Shown in pieces: positions 7,133 to 15,022 of a stretch of 64,000 nt of DNA (its first letter is position 1; every line of letters starts with the position of its first letter). The notes under the pieces are model-generated. The model was given only the letters and a program-made list of their open reading frames with translations, did not search any database and was not told the DNA's origin. A program made the position numbers and the translations under genes. Source of the stretch: Nocardioides seonyuensis (lineage in GTDB: Bacteria > Actinomycetota > Actinomycetes > Propionibacteriales > Nocardioidaceae); NCBI RefSeq assembly GCF_004683965.1, contig NZ_CP038436.1:1240001-1304000 (forward strand), written 5' to 3'.

Positions 7133-8317
7133 TCAGGACCGGGCCGAGGCACGCGCGCCGGCGGGACTGGGCAGCCGCAGCGCGACCGCCATCGACTCGA
7201 GCGCCAGCTGTGGCGGCACGTTGAACTCGAGCATCTGCTCGCGCGCGGTGAAGATCGCGTCGATCATGCGCAACAGCTGCTCCGGTGTCGCGGCGCGCGC
7301 GAGCGTCGCCACGTCACCGCGGATCTCCTCGTTGACGAGCTGCCCCGGCGCGCCGACGCCGAGCGCAATCGCGTCGCGGTAGACCGACACCAGGTCCATC
7401 AGCGCCCGGTCCACGACGTCGAGCACCCGCCGCTTGCCACGGGTCTTCTGGTTCTTGGCGAGGGCCGCCAGCGCGGGGGCGTACTCACGCGGGCGTCGCC
7501 CTCGCTGCTCCACGCCGAAGGCGACGTCGAGGTCGGCCTTCTCGCGGGCGTCGAGCTCGCCGGTGATCGCCTCGGCCTCCTCCTTGGCCACGTCGTGGAG
7601 GAACGTCGCCGCGGCCATGGCGGCACCCAGTGACTTCAGCCGGGCAGGGAGCTTGACGATCTCGCTGCGTCGGTTGCGGGTGTCCTCGTCGGTGGCCAGC
7701 GCCCGGGCGCGGCCGATGTGGCCCTGGCTGGCGCGCGCCGCGTGGGCCGCCAAGGGTGGCGGCACCTCCATCGTGCGGACCAGGAACTCGGCGACGTCGG
7801 CGGCCGTGGGAGTGGTGAGCGTGACCAGCCTGCACCGTGAGCGGATCGTGGGCAGCACGTCCTCCACCGTGGGGGCGCACAGCAGCCACACGGTGCGGGC
7901 GGTCGGCTCCTCGATCGCCTTGAGCAGGGCGTTGCAGGCTTGGTCGGTGAGTCGGTCGGAGTCCTCGACGAGGAGCACCTGCCACTTGACCCCGGCGGGC
8001 GCGAGGGCTGACTGACGCACGAGCGTGCGGATCTCGTCGACCCCGATCGAGAGCTTCTCGGTGCGTACGACGTTGACGTCCGCGTGGCTGCCCATCTTGA
8101 CCGTGTGGCACTGGTGGCAGGTCCCGCAGCCGGTGCCGGACTCGCACTGCAGCGCCGCGGCGAACGCGAGCGCCGCGTTGGAGCGCCCTGACCCCGGCGG
8201 ACCGGTGAAGAGCCAGGCGTGGGTCATGCCGCCGCCGCCGCTGGCCCGGCGCAGCGTCTCGATGACGGGACGCTGGCCGACGAGGTCGTCCCAGACGGTC
8301 AGCCCTGCGCCGCTCAA
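7133..8317 (-). CDS. holB: DNA polymerase III delta' subunit
   Basis: This encodes 394 residues, the clamp-loader delta' subunit. The AAA+ domain has a P-loop variant GPPGSGRS (39-46) with Arg in place of the catalytic Lys, as expected for the non-hydrolysing delta' subunit. A zinc site is formed by Cys58, Cys64, Cys67 and Cys70, and IRSRC supplies the SRC sensor motif. The C-terminal half is the helical collar domain. The start overlaps the stop of tmk in ATGA, the classical actinobacterial tmk-holB pair. It precedes the secreted hydrolase by 13 bases. Confidence 0.95.
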   Translation of the reverse strand: MSGAGLTVWDDLVGQRPVIETLRRASGGGGMTHAWLFTGPPGSGRSNAALAFAAALQCESGTGCGTCHQCHTVKMGSHADVNVVRTEKLSIGVDEIRTLVRQSALAPAGVKWQVLLVEDSDRLTDQACNALLKAIEEPTARTVWLLCAPTVEDVLPTIRSRCRLVTLTTPTAADVAEFLVRTMEVPPPLAAHAARASQGHIGRARALATDEDTRNRRSEIVKLPARLKSLGAAMAAATFLHDVAKEEAEAITGELDAREKADLDVAFGVEQRGRRPREYAPALAALAKNQKTRGKRRVLDVVDRALMDLVSVYRDAIALGVGAPGQLVNEEIRGDVATLARAATPEQLLRMIDAIFTAREQMLEFNVPPQLALESMAVALRLPSPAGARASARS

Positions 8318-8967
8318 CGCTGCTCCAGCAGGGGCGCGACGCGTGCCCTGATCGCGGCGGCAATGGCGTCGACAGGCTGCCGGGCGTCGAGGACGAGGTA
8401 GTGGTCGGGGTCGGCGCCGGCCAGCCTGAGGAATCCCTGCCGGACGCGCTGGTGGAACTCCAGCGACTGGCCCTCGATCCGGTCCCTCTCGGTGAACCGG
8501 CCGAGACCCGCCTGCGGCTCGAGGTCGAGCACGACGGTGACGTGGGGTCGGAGGTCGCCGGTCGCCCAGCGGTTGACCTGCTCGACCTCGCTCACCTCGA
8601 GCGTGCGCCCGGCGCCCTGGTAGGCGAGCGCGGAGTCGACGTAGCGGTCGGTGATGACGACCTCGCCCCGGGCGAGCGCCGGCAGCACGACGTGGTCGAC
8701 GTGCTCGGCCTTGTCGGCGGCGTAGATCAGGGCCTCGGTGCGGGCGGAGAGCTCACCCGTCGCGGGGTCCAGGACGATGCGGCGCAGCTCCTTGCCGACC
8801 CCGGTGTCACCGGGCTCGAAGGTCAGCAGCACCGTCAGGCCCTGCTGCTCGAGCCACTCGGCGAGCAGGCGCGACTGGGTCGACTTGCCGGCCCCCTCGC
8901 CGCCCTCGAAGCACACGAAGAGGCCCTGCTCTGCGAAGACTCCTCCGCCGGACCCTGGGGCGCTCAC
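8314..8967 (-). CDS. tmk: Thymidylate kinase
   Basis: This encodes about 217 residues. It phosphorylates dTMP to dTDP with ATP in the cytoplasm. Visible motifs are the P-loop GGEGAGKST, the DR(Y) motif in VITDRYVDSALAYQG, and DLEPQAGLGRF near the LID region. Two GTG starts exist, 8973 and 8967; 8967 is preferred because AGGG lies 7 bases upstream of it. The gene overlaps holB by 4 bases and is translationally coupled to it. In the paralogous block of Mycobacterium and Streptomyces the same pair sits near topA, as here. Confidence 0.95.
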   Translation of the reverse strand: MSAPGSGGGVFAEQGLFVCFEGGEGAGKSTQSRLLAEWLEQQGLTVLLTFEPGDTGVGKELRRIVLDPATGELSARTEALIYAADKAEHVDHVVLPALARGEVVITDRYVDSALAYQGAGRTLEVSEVEQVNRWATGDLRPHVTVVLDLEPQAGLGRFTERDRIEGQSLEFHQRVRQGFLRLAGADPDHYLVLDARQPVDAIAAAIRARVAPLLEQR

Positions 8968-9049
8968 GCGCACACCCTACGGGGGCGCCCCGACAGCACC
9001 ACGCACGTGCATGCCGAGGCACACCACCGCCTGCCCGGGGCCTCTGACG

Positions 9050-9928
9050 TCAGGGGTTGAGGCAGTCGGGGAAGTAGTCGCCGGGTCCGACTGCACCGGC
9101 AGGGATCCCGCCCCCTGGCGGCAGGATCTTCACCCACTCCACGCCGTCGAACTGTCGTAGCGAAGGCGTGATCGAGCCCGCGACGGTGACGGTGGAGCCC
9201 CCGCTGTCGCACCCGCCACGCAGCCTGACCCGGGCGACGCCCCCGGACACCGTGAGGCCCTCGTAGGACTTGGCCCCGGACCTGACCAGGCGCAGGCCCT
9301 GGCGCCGTTCGCGCCGCGTCGGACCGGCGAAGACCCGGTCCATCACCCCGGTCGCGGGAGTGGTGAGGGGAACCCGCCTGCGCCGGGGGACGAAGAACGG
9401 CTCGCGGTTGTCGACGAACCTGTCCTCGTCGAGGAAGTACACCTTGCGGTCGACCGTCGGGAAGGCAGCGCGTACGGCGACCACGACGCGGCTGCGCCCC
9501 GGCTGCTCGACCACGTCGTACGTCGTCTTCCTCGCCAGTCCGATGCCGTAGCTGGTCACGCCCTCGAACAGGCCGGAACGGACGACGTTCATCACGTTGG
9601 GAGAGGAGAACGCCCGCCGGACGGGGGCGGTGCCGACCGCGGACGTCTCCGTGGTGTGCATGCTGACCTGGAGGACCGCCTGACCCGCGATCCGGATGGG
9701 CAGCCCCGAACCGTCACCCCGCAACCGACGGACGTACCGGGCGTTCGACGTCGAGGGCACCCCGGAGTCGAACTGGAAGATCACGCGGTCCACGCCGGCA
9801 CGATGCACGGTGCGTACGTCGACCAGCTGGGGCAGGGATTCCGGCGCAGCCGCACCTCCCGGGGCAGCGGCAGGCGCCAACGCACCGGCCACGAGGAACG
9901 CCGCACACGCCAGGCGGAAGCTGTCCAC
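9050..9928 (-). CDS. Secreted AMIN-like domain protein
   Basis: This encodes 292 residues from a GTG at 9928. A signal peptide (about 1-28, SFRLACAAFLVAGALAPAAA) lacks a lipobox. The mature part has two beta-rich stretches: VDVRTVHRAGVDRVIFQFD and YDVVEQPGRSRVVVAVR, the pattern of actinobacterial AMIN-like proteins (a lineage related to cell-wall-binding AMIN domains), and a Gly-rich C-terminus ending in DYFPDCLNP. It is likely exported and may bind cell-wall material. It lies 50 bases downstream of the HspR-like regulator gene on the same strand and may be co-transcribed with it. Enzymatic activity is not predicted. Confidence 0.75.
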   Translation of the reverse strand: MDSFRLACAAFLVAGALAPAAAPGGAAAPESLPQLVDVRTVHRAGVDRVIFQFDSGVPSTSNARYVRRLRGDGSGLPIRIAGQAVLQVSMHTTETSAVGTAPVRRAFSSPNVMNVVRSGLFEGVTSYGIGLARKTTYDVVEQPGRSRVVVAVRAAFPTVDRKVYFLDEDRFVDNREPFFVPRRRRVPLTTPATGVMDRVFAGPTRRERRQGLRLVRSGAKSYEGLTVSGGVARVRLRGGCDSGGSTVTVAGSITPSLRQFDGVEWVKILPPGGGIPAGAVGPGDYFPDCLNP

Positions 9929-9978
9929 GCCCCCATGGTGCCACCGCGGAACCTCGCGCGCGACGACCTCCTCGAGGG

Positions 9979-10248
9979 CTATCGCCCCAGCTTGCGCCTG
10001 AGGTGGGCGACCTCCTCCTCCAGCGCCAGGACGTGCCGGATGCCGACGAGGTTGAGGCCCTCCTCGAGCAGGTCGCCGATGCGACGCAGGCGGTCGACGT
10101 CGTCGGGGCTGTAGAGCCGGGTGCCGCCGGCAGTGCGGTCGGGCTGGATGAGACCGCGGCGCTCGTAGACGCGAAGGTTCTGGATCTCCATGGACGCCAT
10201 CTCGGCCGCTACCGAGATGGCGAAGACCCCTCGGGCGTTGCTCGCCAT
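9979..10248 (-). CDS. MerR-family regulator, HspR-like
   Basis: This encodes 89 residues. A single MerR winged helix-turn-helix (FAISVAAEMASMEIQNLRVYERRGLI, in part) is followed by a short coiled dimerisation helix (ALEEEVAHLRRKLG). The length and the ISVAAEMA-LRVYERRGL pattern match HspR heat-shock repressors rather than metal-responsive MerR proteins; no metal-binding cysteines exist. The ATG at 10248 follows AAGGAGGG closely. The gene is divergent from hsp20, so it most likely represses that gene and itself. HspR usually sits in the dnaK operon; here it is paired with a lone hsp20. Confidence 0.85.
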   Translation of the reverse strand: MASNARGVFAISVAAEMASMEIQNLRVYERRGLIQPDRTAGGTRLYSPDDVDRLRRIGDLLEEGLNLVGIRHVLALEEEVAHLRRKLGR

Positions 10249-10279
10249 CGCCACCCTCCTTCCGCGACACCACCGGACT

Positions 10280-10308
10280 TGCGTGATCTTGAACTGTGGG
10301 CTATAAGA
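10280..10308 (+). promoter_or_regulatory. Promoter of hsp20
   Basis: TTGCGT (10280-10285), 17 bases, then TATAAG (10303-10308) form a good sigma70-type promoter. CTTG half-sites at 10279 and 10289 resemble halves of the HspR HAIR motif (CTTGAGT), but no full inverted HAIR is present. Confidence 0.55.
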
Positions 10309-10311
10309 AAA

Positions 10312-10326
10312 CTGTAACGAACAGTA
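10312..10326. promoter_or_regulatory. Inverted repeat at the hsp20 transcription start
   Basis: ACTGT-AACGA-ACAGT is a 5-bp inverted repeat overlapping the expected transcription start of hsp20, 3 bases after the -10 hexamer. It could be the operator used by the divergent MerR-type repressor. Confidence 0.4.
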
Positions 10327-10376
10327 CAGGTCGTGGACCGGCCGGTCCACCCGGACACAGACCCAGGAGGACAGTG

Positions 10377-10811
10377 ATGTTGATCCGAACCACCGATCCG
10401 TTCCGCGAGTTCGAACGCCTTGGCCAGCAGCTTCTCGGCACCACGAACCGTCCTGCGGTGATGCCGATGGACGCTTGGCGGCAGGGGGACGAGTTCGTCA
10501 TCGAGTTCGACCTGCCCGGGGTCTCCAAGGAGAGCGTCGACCTCGACGTCGAGCGCAACGTCCTGACGGTGCGCGCCGAGCGGGTGGCCCGCAACGGCGA
10601 CTGGGAACCGCTCGCCTCTGAGCGACCCAAGGGCGTGTTCAGCCGCCAGCTCGTCCTCGGCGACAACCTCGACCTGGATCGCATCGAGGCGACCTACGAG
10701 GAGGGCGTCCTGCGACTGGTCGTCCCCGTCGCCGAGCGCGCCAAGCCCCGCAAGATCGAGATCAGCAGCTCGGGCACCGACGGCGACCGCCCGGCCGAGA
10801 TCTCGGCCTGA
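10377..10811 (+). CDS. Small heat-shock protein, Hsp20/alpha-crystallin
   Basis: This encodes 144 residues. An N-terminal arm begins [15 protein letters not shown], then the alpha-crystallin domain (about 33-128) contains [16 protein letters not shown] and the conserved GVLRL motif (about 113-117), with an IEIS tail. It is an ATP-independent holdase that keeps unfolded proteins soluble. The ATG at 10377 follows AGGAGGACA. It is divergent from the HspR-like gene and carries its own promoter with a dyad at the start site, which fits heat-inducible repression. The upstream frame to 10296 would read through the promoter and is rejected. Confidence 0.93.
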   Translation: MLIRTTDPFREFERLGQQLLGTTNRPAVMPMDAWRQGDEFVIEFDLPGVSKESVDLDVERNVLTVRAERVARNGDWEPLASERPKGVFSRQLVLGDNLDLDRIEATYEEGVLRLVVPVAERAKPRKIEISSSGTDGDRPAEISA

Positions 10812-10879
10812 GCGGCTCATCCGAGGGGCGCGGGAGCCACGCCCTTACGCAGCGAGCGCGGCTCCCGCGACACCCCGGT

Positions 10880-10913
10880 CCTGAACTTCCACTCGCAGGA
10901 GTGGAAGTTCAGG
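10880..10913. repeat. Palindrome 1 of composite element copy A
   Basis: A perfect 15-bp inverted repeat (arms 10880-10894 and 10899-10913) surrounds the loop GCAG. The core is TTCCACTC-N4-GAGTGGAA. It lies 68 bases after the hsp20 stop and can also act as a terminator. Confidence 0.75.
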
Positions 10914-10945
10914 CGCTGATCAGGCCGTCCACGCTCAGCCTCGGA

Positions 10946-10975
10946 TGAAGTTCCACTCGAGCGAGTGGCAGTTCA
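10946..10975. repeat. Palindrome 2 of composite element copy A
   Basis: Arms 10946-10959 and 10962-10975 pair with two mismatches and share the TTCCACTCG/CGAGTGG core of palindrome 1. Its centre is about 64 bases from that of palindrome 1; the bases between contain GGCCGTCCACGCTCA, also found in copy B. It ends 25 bases before the stop of the minus-strand gene at 11000. Confidence 0.7.
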
Positions 10976-10999
10976 GGGGGAGGTACGACTCCCTGCGCC

Positions 11000-11719
11000 T
11001 CAGGCCCGGGAGCCGCCGGCGATCACCAGCGCGAGCAGGAAGGCCCAGCCGCCGGTCAGGCGACGGCTCCCCTCGCGCGGACGCCCTGTTCCCAGCGGCC
11101 CGCCGAGCACGAGGAAGGCCGTGACCCCGCCCCACCCGCCCAGCAGCACCAGCCAGAGCCAGGCCGCACGAGTGGCGCGCCACGGCTCCGGACCACCGGC
11201 AGCGAGCATGACGGTGGACAGCCAGGCAGCCAGGCCGGTGACTGCCACCCACTGCGGCACCTCCCAGGACAGGAAGTGCCACACGCCTCCGCCCCGGTGG
11301 TCGACGTAGGTCAGTCGTACGTCCGGGTCGAGAGCGCGCAACCACTCCACCAGCGCCTCCGCGCGGTAGCTGGGCAGTTCCTCCGCCCACGTCTGCACCG
11401 AGCCGTCGCCCGCCCCCTGCACCACAGCCACCTCGGCGAAGCGGTCGACGAAGCGGCCCTCCCAGCGAAGCGTCGCCAACGAGTGTCCGGTCGACCCCGG
11501 TCCGGGCAGGCCGGTGACCTCAACCGCGGACACCGAGCCCTCCGCCAGTGCTGCCTCGAGGTCGTGGAAGGACGACTCCTTCTCACCGACGAGCCCAGCG
11601 GCGAGCAGCACCGCGAGCCAGAGCAGCAGGAGCAGCCGGCACGAGAGGCGCCAGCGGCGGTCGAGCCAGCCGTCGTGCTGCTGGGTGGGTCTTCCCACCT
11701 GCGGCGCGTCGATCGCCAT
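11000..11719 (-). CDS. Membrane protein of unknown function
   Basis: This encodes 239 residues. One hydrophobic segment lies at about 27-45, followed by an extracytoplasmic region of about 110 residues (with LPSYRAEALVEWLRALDP), then three hydrophobic segments at about 155-175, 185-205 and 222-236. I recognise no family. It lies 37 bases downstream of topA's stop region on the opposite flank and is transcribed from the same strand, though 37 bases separate its start from topA's stop. The composite palindromic element follows its stop. The start ATG at 11719 is plausible; no strong Shine-Dalgarno sequence is evident. Confidence 0.7.
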   Translation of the reverse strand: MAIDAPQVGRPTQQHDGWLDRRWRLSCRLLLLLWLAVLLAAGLVGEKESSFHDLEAALAEGSVSAVEVTGLPGPGSTGHSLATLRWEGRFVDRFAEVAVVQGAGDGSVQTWAEELPSYRAEALVEWLRALDPDVRLTYVDHRGGGVWHFLSWEVPQWVAVTGLAAWLSTVMLAAGGPEPWRATRAAWLWLVLLGGWGGVTAFLVLGGPLGTGRPREGSRRLTGGWAFLLALVIAGGSRA

Positions 11720-11756
11720 GTCAGCCCCCGCTCGTCCGTGGGTCGAGCCTAGGGCT

Positions 11757-14462
11757 TCAGGACTTCTTGGCGGCAGCCTTCTTGGCGGTCTTCTTCGCCG
11801 GCGACTTCTTCGCGGTCTTCTTGGCCGGCGACTTCTTGGCCGTCTTCTTCGCGCCCTTCTTGGCCGTCTTCTTGGCCGGGCCCTTCTGGCGCCGCTCCTC
11901 GAGGAGCTCGGCAGCGCGCTCGAGGGTGATCGACTCGACCGTGTCGTCCTTGCGGAGAGTGGCGTTGTACTCGCCGTCGGTGACGTACTCGCCGAAGCGA
12001 CCGGCCTTCACGACGACCGGCTGGCCGGAGACGGGGTCGTTGCCGAGCTCCTTGAGCGGCGGCGTGGCAGCGCCGCGCCCGCGGGCCTTGGGCTGGGCGT
12101 AGATCGCCTTGGCCTGGTCGAGGGTGATGTCGAAGATCTGGTCCTCCGACGTCAGCGACCGTGAGTCGCTGCCCTTCTTGAGGTAGGGCCCGTAGCGGCC
12201 GTTCTGGGCGGTGATCTCGGTGCCGTCCTCGTCGACGCCGACTACGCGCGGCAGGTCGAGGAGCTTGATCGCCTGCTCCAGCGTCACCGTGTCGAGGGTC
12301 ATCGACTTGAAGAGCGAGCCCGTCCGCGGCTTGGCGGACTTGGGTGCGTCCTCGGGAAGGACCTCGGTGACGTAGGGACCGAAACGGCCGTTCTTGGCGA
12401 CGATCTGCAGGCCGGTGTCGGGATGGGTGCCGACCACCTGCTCCTCGCCGGCGGGGTTGGCGAGCAGCTCGCGCGCCTTGGCGACGGTGAGCTCGTCGGG
12501 CGGCAGGTCGTCGGGGACGTTGGCGCGTACGGCGGCCGGGTTGCCCTCGTCGTCGGGCCCCTCCACGTAGGGGCCGTAGCGACCCACTCGCAGGTTGATG
12601 CCGTCCTCGGGGTTGCCGACCGGGAAGGTCGCCATCGCCTTGGCGTCGATGTCGCCGAGCTCGGTGACGAGGGTCTTGAGGCCGACCACGTCGCCGCCGC
12701 CGAAGTAGAACTCACCCAGCTCGGTCGCCCGGTCACGCCGGCCGCCGGCGATGTCGTCGAGGACGTCCTCCATGGTGGCGGTGAACTCGTAGGAGACCTG
12801 CCGGGGGAAGTGCTCCTCGAGGAGCCGGACGACCGAGAACGCCAGCCAGGCCGGCACCAGGGCCGTGCCCTTCTTGTAGACGTAGCCGCGGTTGAGGATC
12901 GTGCCGATGATCGAGGCGTAGGTCGACGGGCGCCCGATCTCGCGCTCCTCGAGCTCCTTGATCAGGGTCGCCTCGGTGTAGCGCGAGGGAGGCTTCGTCT
13001 CGTGGCCCTCGGGGGTGATGGAGGCGGCGGACACCGCGGCGCCCTCGGTGAGCGCGGGAAGTCGCGTCTCGGCGTCGTCGCGCCGCTTGGACGCGTCGTC
13101 GATGTCCTCGACGTAGGCCTTGAGGAAGCCGTGGAAGGTGATCGTGCGGCCGCTCGAGCTGAACACCACGTCACGCCCGTCGGAAGCAGCGCCGCCGAGC
13201 CGGATCGTCACGGTGTTGCCGACGGCGTCCTTCATCTGGGAGGCGACGGTGCGCATCCAGATCAGCTCGTAGAGGCGGAACTGCTCACCGCTCAGACCCG
13301 TCTGGGCAGGGGTGCGGAACGAGTCGCCCGCGGGCCGGATCGCCTCGTGCGCCTCCTGGGCGTTCTTGACCTTGGAGGCGTAGGTGCGCGGAGCGTCGGG
13401 GAGGTATTCGGCGCCGTAGAGCTCCTGCACCTGCGCCCGTGCCGCGCCGACCGCCGCGCCCGAGAGCGTCGTGGAGTCGGTGCGCATGTAGGTGATGAAT
13501 CCGTTCTCGTAGAGCCGCTGCGCCACCGACATCGTGACGCTCGCGCTCATGCCGAGCTTGCGGCTGGCCTCCTGCTGGAGGGTCGTGGTGCGGAACGGCG
13601 CGTAGGGAGAGCGGCGGTAGGGCTTGGACTCCACCGAGCGGACGTCGTACGACGTGTCGGTCAGGCCGGCCGCGAGTGCCTCGGCGTCGGCGCGGGTCAG
13701 GTGGAGTCGCTCGGCCTTGCCCTTGAGCTCGCCGGTGTTGTCGAAGTCGGCGCCGCGGGCCACGCGGACGTCGTCGACGCTGTGGAGCTTGGCGGGGAAC
13801 ATCCGCGGGTCGTGGCCGGTGCCGGCGTCGAAGGTGGCGTCGAGGTCCCAGTAGGAGGAGACCTTGAACTTGATGCGCTCGCGCTCGCGGTCGACCACGA
13901 GCCGGGTCGCCACCGACTGGACGCGGCCGGCGGACAGGCCGGACATGACCTTCTTCCACAGCACCGGCGAGACCTCGTAGCCGTAGAGGCGGTCGAGGAT
14001 GCGGCGCGCCTCCTGCGCCTCGACGAGGTCGTCGTTGATGTCGCGGGGGTTCTCGACGGCGGCGAGGATCGCGGGCTTGGTGATCTCGTGGAAGACCATC
14101 CGGTGGACCGGCAGGCCCTTCGGCGGGTTGAGCTCGTCGAGCAGGTGCCAGGCGATCGCCTCTCCCTCGCGGTCCTCATCGGTGGCGAGGTAGAGGGCGT
14201 CGGCCTCCTTGACCAGCTTCTTCAGCTTGGCGATGTGGCTCTTCTTGTCGCGCGGCACGACGTAGTAGGGCTCGAAGCCGTTGTCGACGTCGACGGCGAG
14301 GCGCCCCCACGGCTTGTCCTTGATCTTGGCCGGGGTGTCCGCCGCGTTGTTGGGCAGGTCACGGATGTGGCCGATCGAGGACTCGACCACGTAGTCCTTG
14401 CCGAGGTAGCCGCCGATGGTGCGTGCCTTGGCCGGCGACTCGACGATGACGAGCTTTGCCAC
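11757..14462 (-). CDS. topA: DNA topoisomerase I
   Basis: This encodes 901 residues. The type IA enzyme relaxes negative supercoils. TOPRIM begins at LVIVESPAKA (about 3-12) and includes the acidic DEDREGEAIAWH. The nucleophile Tyr325 lies in GFITYMRTDST. The C-terminal region has repeated Topo_C_assoc units (GRYGPYV, GRFGPYV, GRYGPYL, GRFGEYV) in place of zinc fingers and ends in a Lys/Ala-rich tail (KKTAKK repeats), typical of actinobacterial TopA and important for DNA binding and processivity. The GTG at 14462 is chosen because AGGAG lies just upstream and residues VAKLVIVES match the usual N-terminus; the open frame to 14558 is not conserved. Confidence 0.97.
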   Translation of the reverse strand: MAKLVIVESPAKARTIGGYLGKDYVVESSIGHIRDLPNNAADTPAKIKDKPWGRLAVDVDNGFEPYYVVPRDKKSHIAKLKKLVKEADALYLATDEDREGEAIAWHLLDELNPPKGLPVHRMVFHEITKPAILAAVENPRDINDDLVEAQEARRILDRLYGYEVSPVLWKKVMSGLSAGRVQSVATRLVVDRERERIKFKVSSYWDLDATFDAGTGHDPRMFPAKLHSVDDVRVARGADFDNTGELKGKAERLHLTRADAEALAAGLTDTSYDVRSVESKPYRRSPYAPFRTTTLQQEASRKLGMSASVTMSVAQRLYENGFITYMRTDSTTLSGAAVGAARAQVQELYGAEYLPDAPRTYASKVKNAQEAHEAIRPAGDSFRTPAQTGLSGEQFRLYELIWMRTVASQMKDAVGNTVTIRLGGAASDGRDVVFSSSGRTITFHGFLKAYVEDIDDASKRRDDAETRLPALTEGAAVSAASITPEGHETKPPSRYTEATLIKELEEREIGRPSTYASIIGTILNRGYVYKKGTALVPAWLAFSVVRLLEEHFPRQVSYEFTATMEDVLDDIAGGRRDRATELGEFYFGGGDVVGLKTLVTELGDIDAKAMATFPVGNPEDGINLRVGRYGPYVEGPDDEGNPAAVRANVPDDLPPDELTVAKARELLANPAGEEQVVGTHPDTGLQIVAKNGRFGPYVTEVLPEDAPKSAKPRTGSLFKSMTLDTVTLEQAIKLLDLPRVVGVDEDGTEITAQNGRYGPYLKKGSDSRSLTSEDQIFDITLDQAKAIYAQPKARGRGAATPPLKELGNDPVSGQPVVVKAGRFGEYVTDGEYNATLRKDDTVESITLERAAELLEERRQKGPAKKTAKKGAKKTAKKSPAKKTAKKSPAKKTAKKAAAKKS

Positions 14463-14622
14463 TTCCACTCCTGCTGCGACGGTTGAGGTGCCCCCTCCTG
14501 CTGCCTTGCTACAGGGCTGGGACGCGGCAACCGTAGCGCTCCCGGAGCAGTTCTCCACCGCAGCGGGTGCCCCAGAGGGCTAGACCGGCCCCCTGGGAGG
14601 TGCTCCGGGAACGTCGGTCGAC

Positions 14623-14964
14623 TCAGGCCTCCGGGGGCTTGAGGGGGTCGTGGCCCAGTGACATCAACAGGTGGCGTACGTCGTCGTCGAGCGCCGCCGG
14701 CTCCAGCTCCTCGCCCCGCAGCGTGCGGACCTGGTCGACGACCTCCTGCATCGTGGCGACGTCGTCGTCGGTGAGGTCGGTCCGGCGCTTGCCCAGGATG
14801 TCGTGGACGTGCTGGCCCAGCTCGAGCTCCGGCAGGTCCGCGCCGGGCTCGGTGTCCTCACCGGCGGCCTCGGTGCGCAGCCACTCCGAGAGCTCGCGCG
14901 AGGTCATGTTGACGACCGTGTGGAACTCCTGCCACAGGTCGTCGCTGACGATGGACTGGGCCAT
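14623..14964 (-). CDS. DUF3140 family protein
   Basis: This encodes 113 residues. The sequence VVNMTSRELSEWLRT and the later HDILGKRRTDLTDDD match my memory of DUF3140, a small soluble actinobacterial family of unknown role that is often associated with DNA-binding or stress proteins. The protein is acidic and helical with no membrane segment. The ATG at 14964 has GAAAGGA upstream. It lies between the methyltransferase and topA on the same strand, with 160 bases before topA's start, so separate transcription is possible. Confidence 0.75.
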   Translation of the reverse strand: MAQSIVSDDLWQEFHTVVNMTSRELSEWLRTEAAGEDTEPGADLPELELGQHVHDILGKRRTDLTDDDVATMQEVVDQVRTLRGEELEPAALDDDVRHLLMSLGHDPLKPPEA

Positions 14965-15022
14965 GTCGTGTCCTTTCTGTTCGCGTGGCTGCGGGGTACC
15001 CACTGCGACGTGGGCTGCACCC

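Noticed and set aside
12423..14486. 687-codon plus-strand open frame opposite topA
   Set aside because: It is a high-G+C shadow of topA; amino-acid composition is rich in Val, Gly, Arg and Asp and no motif is seen.
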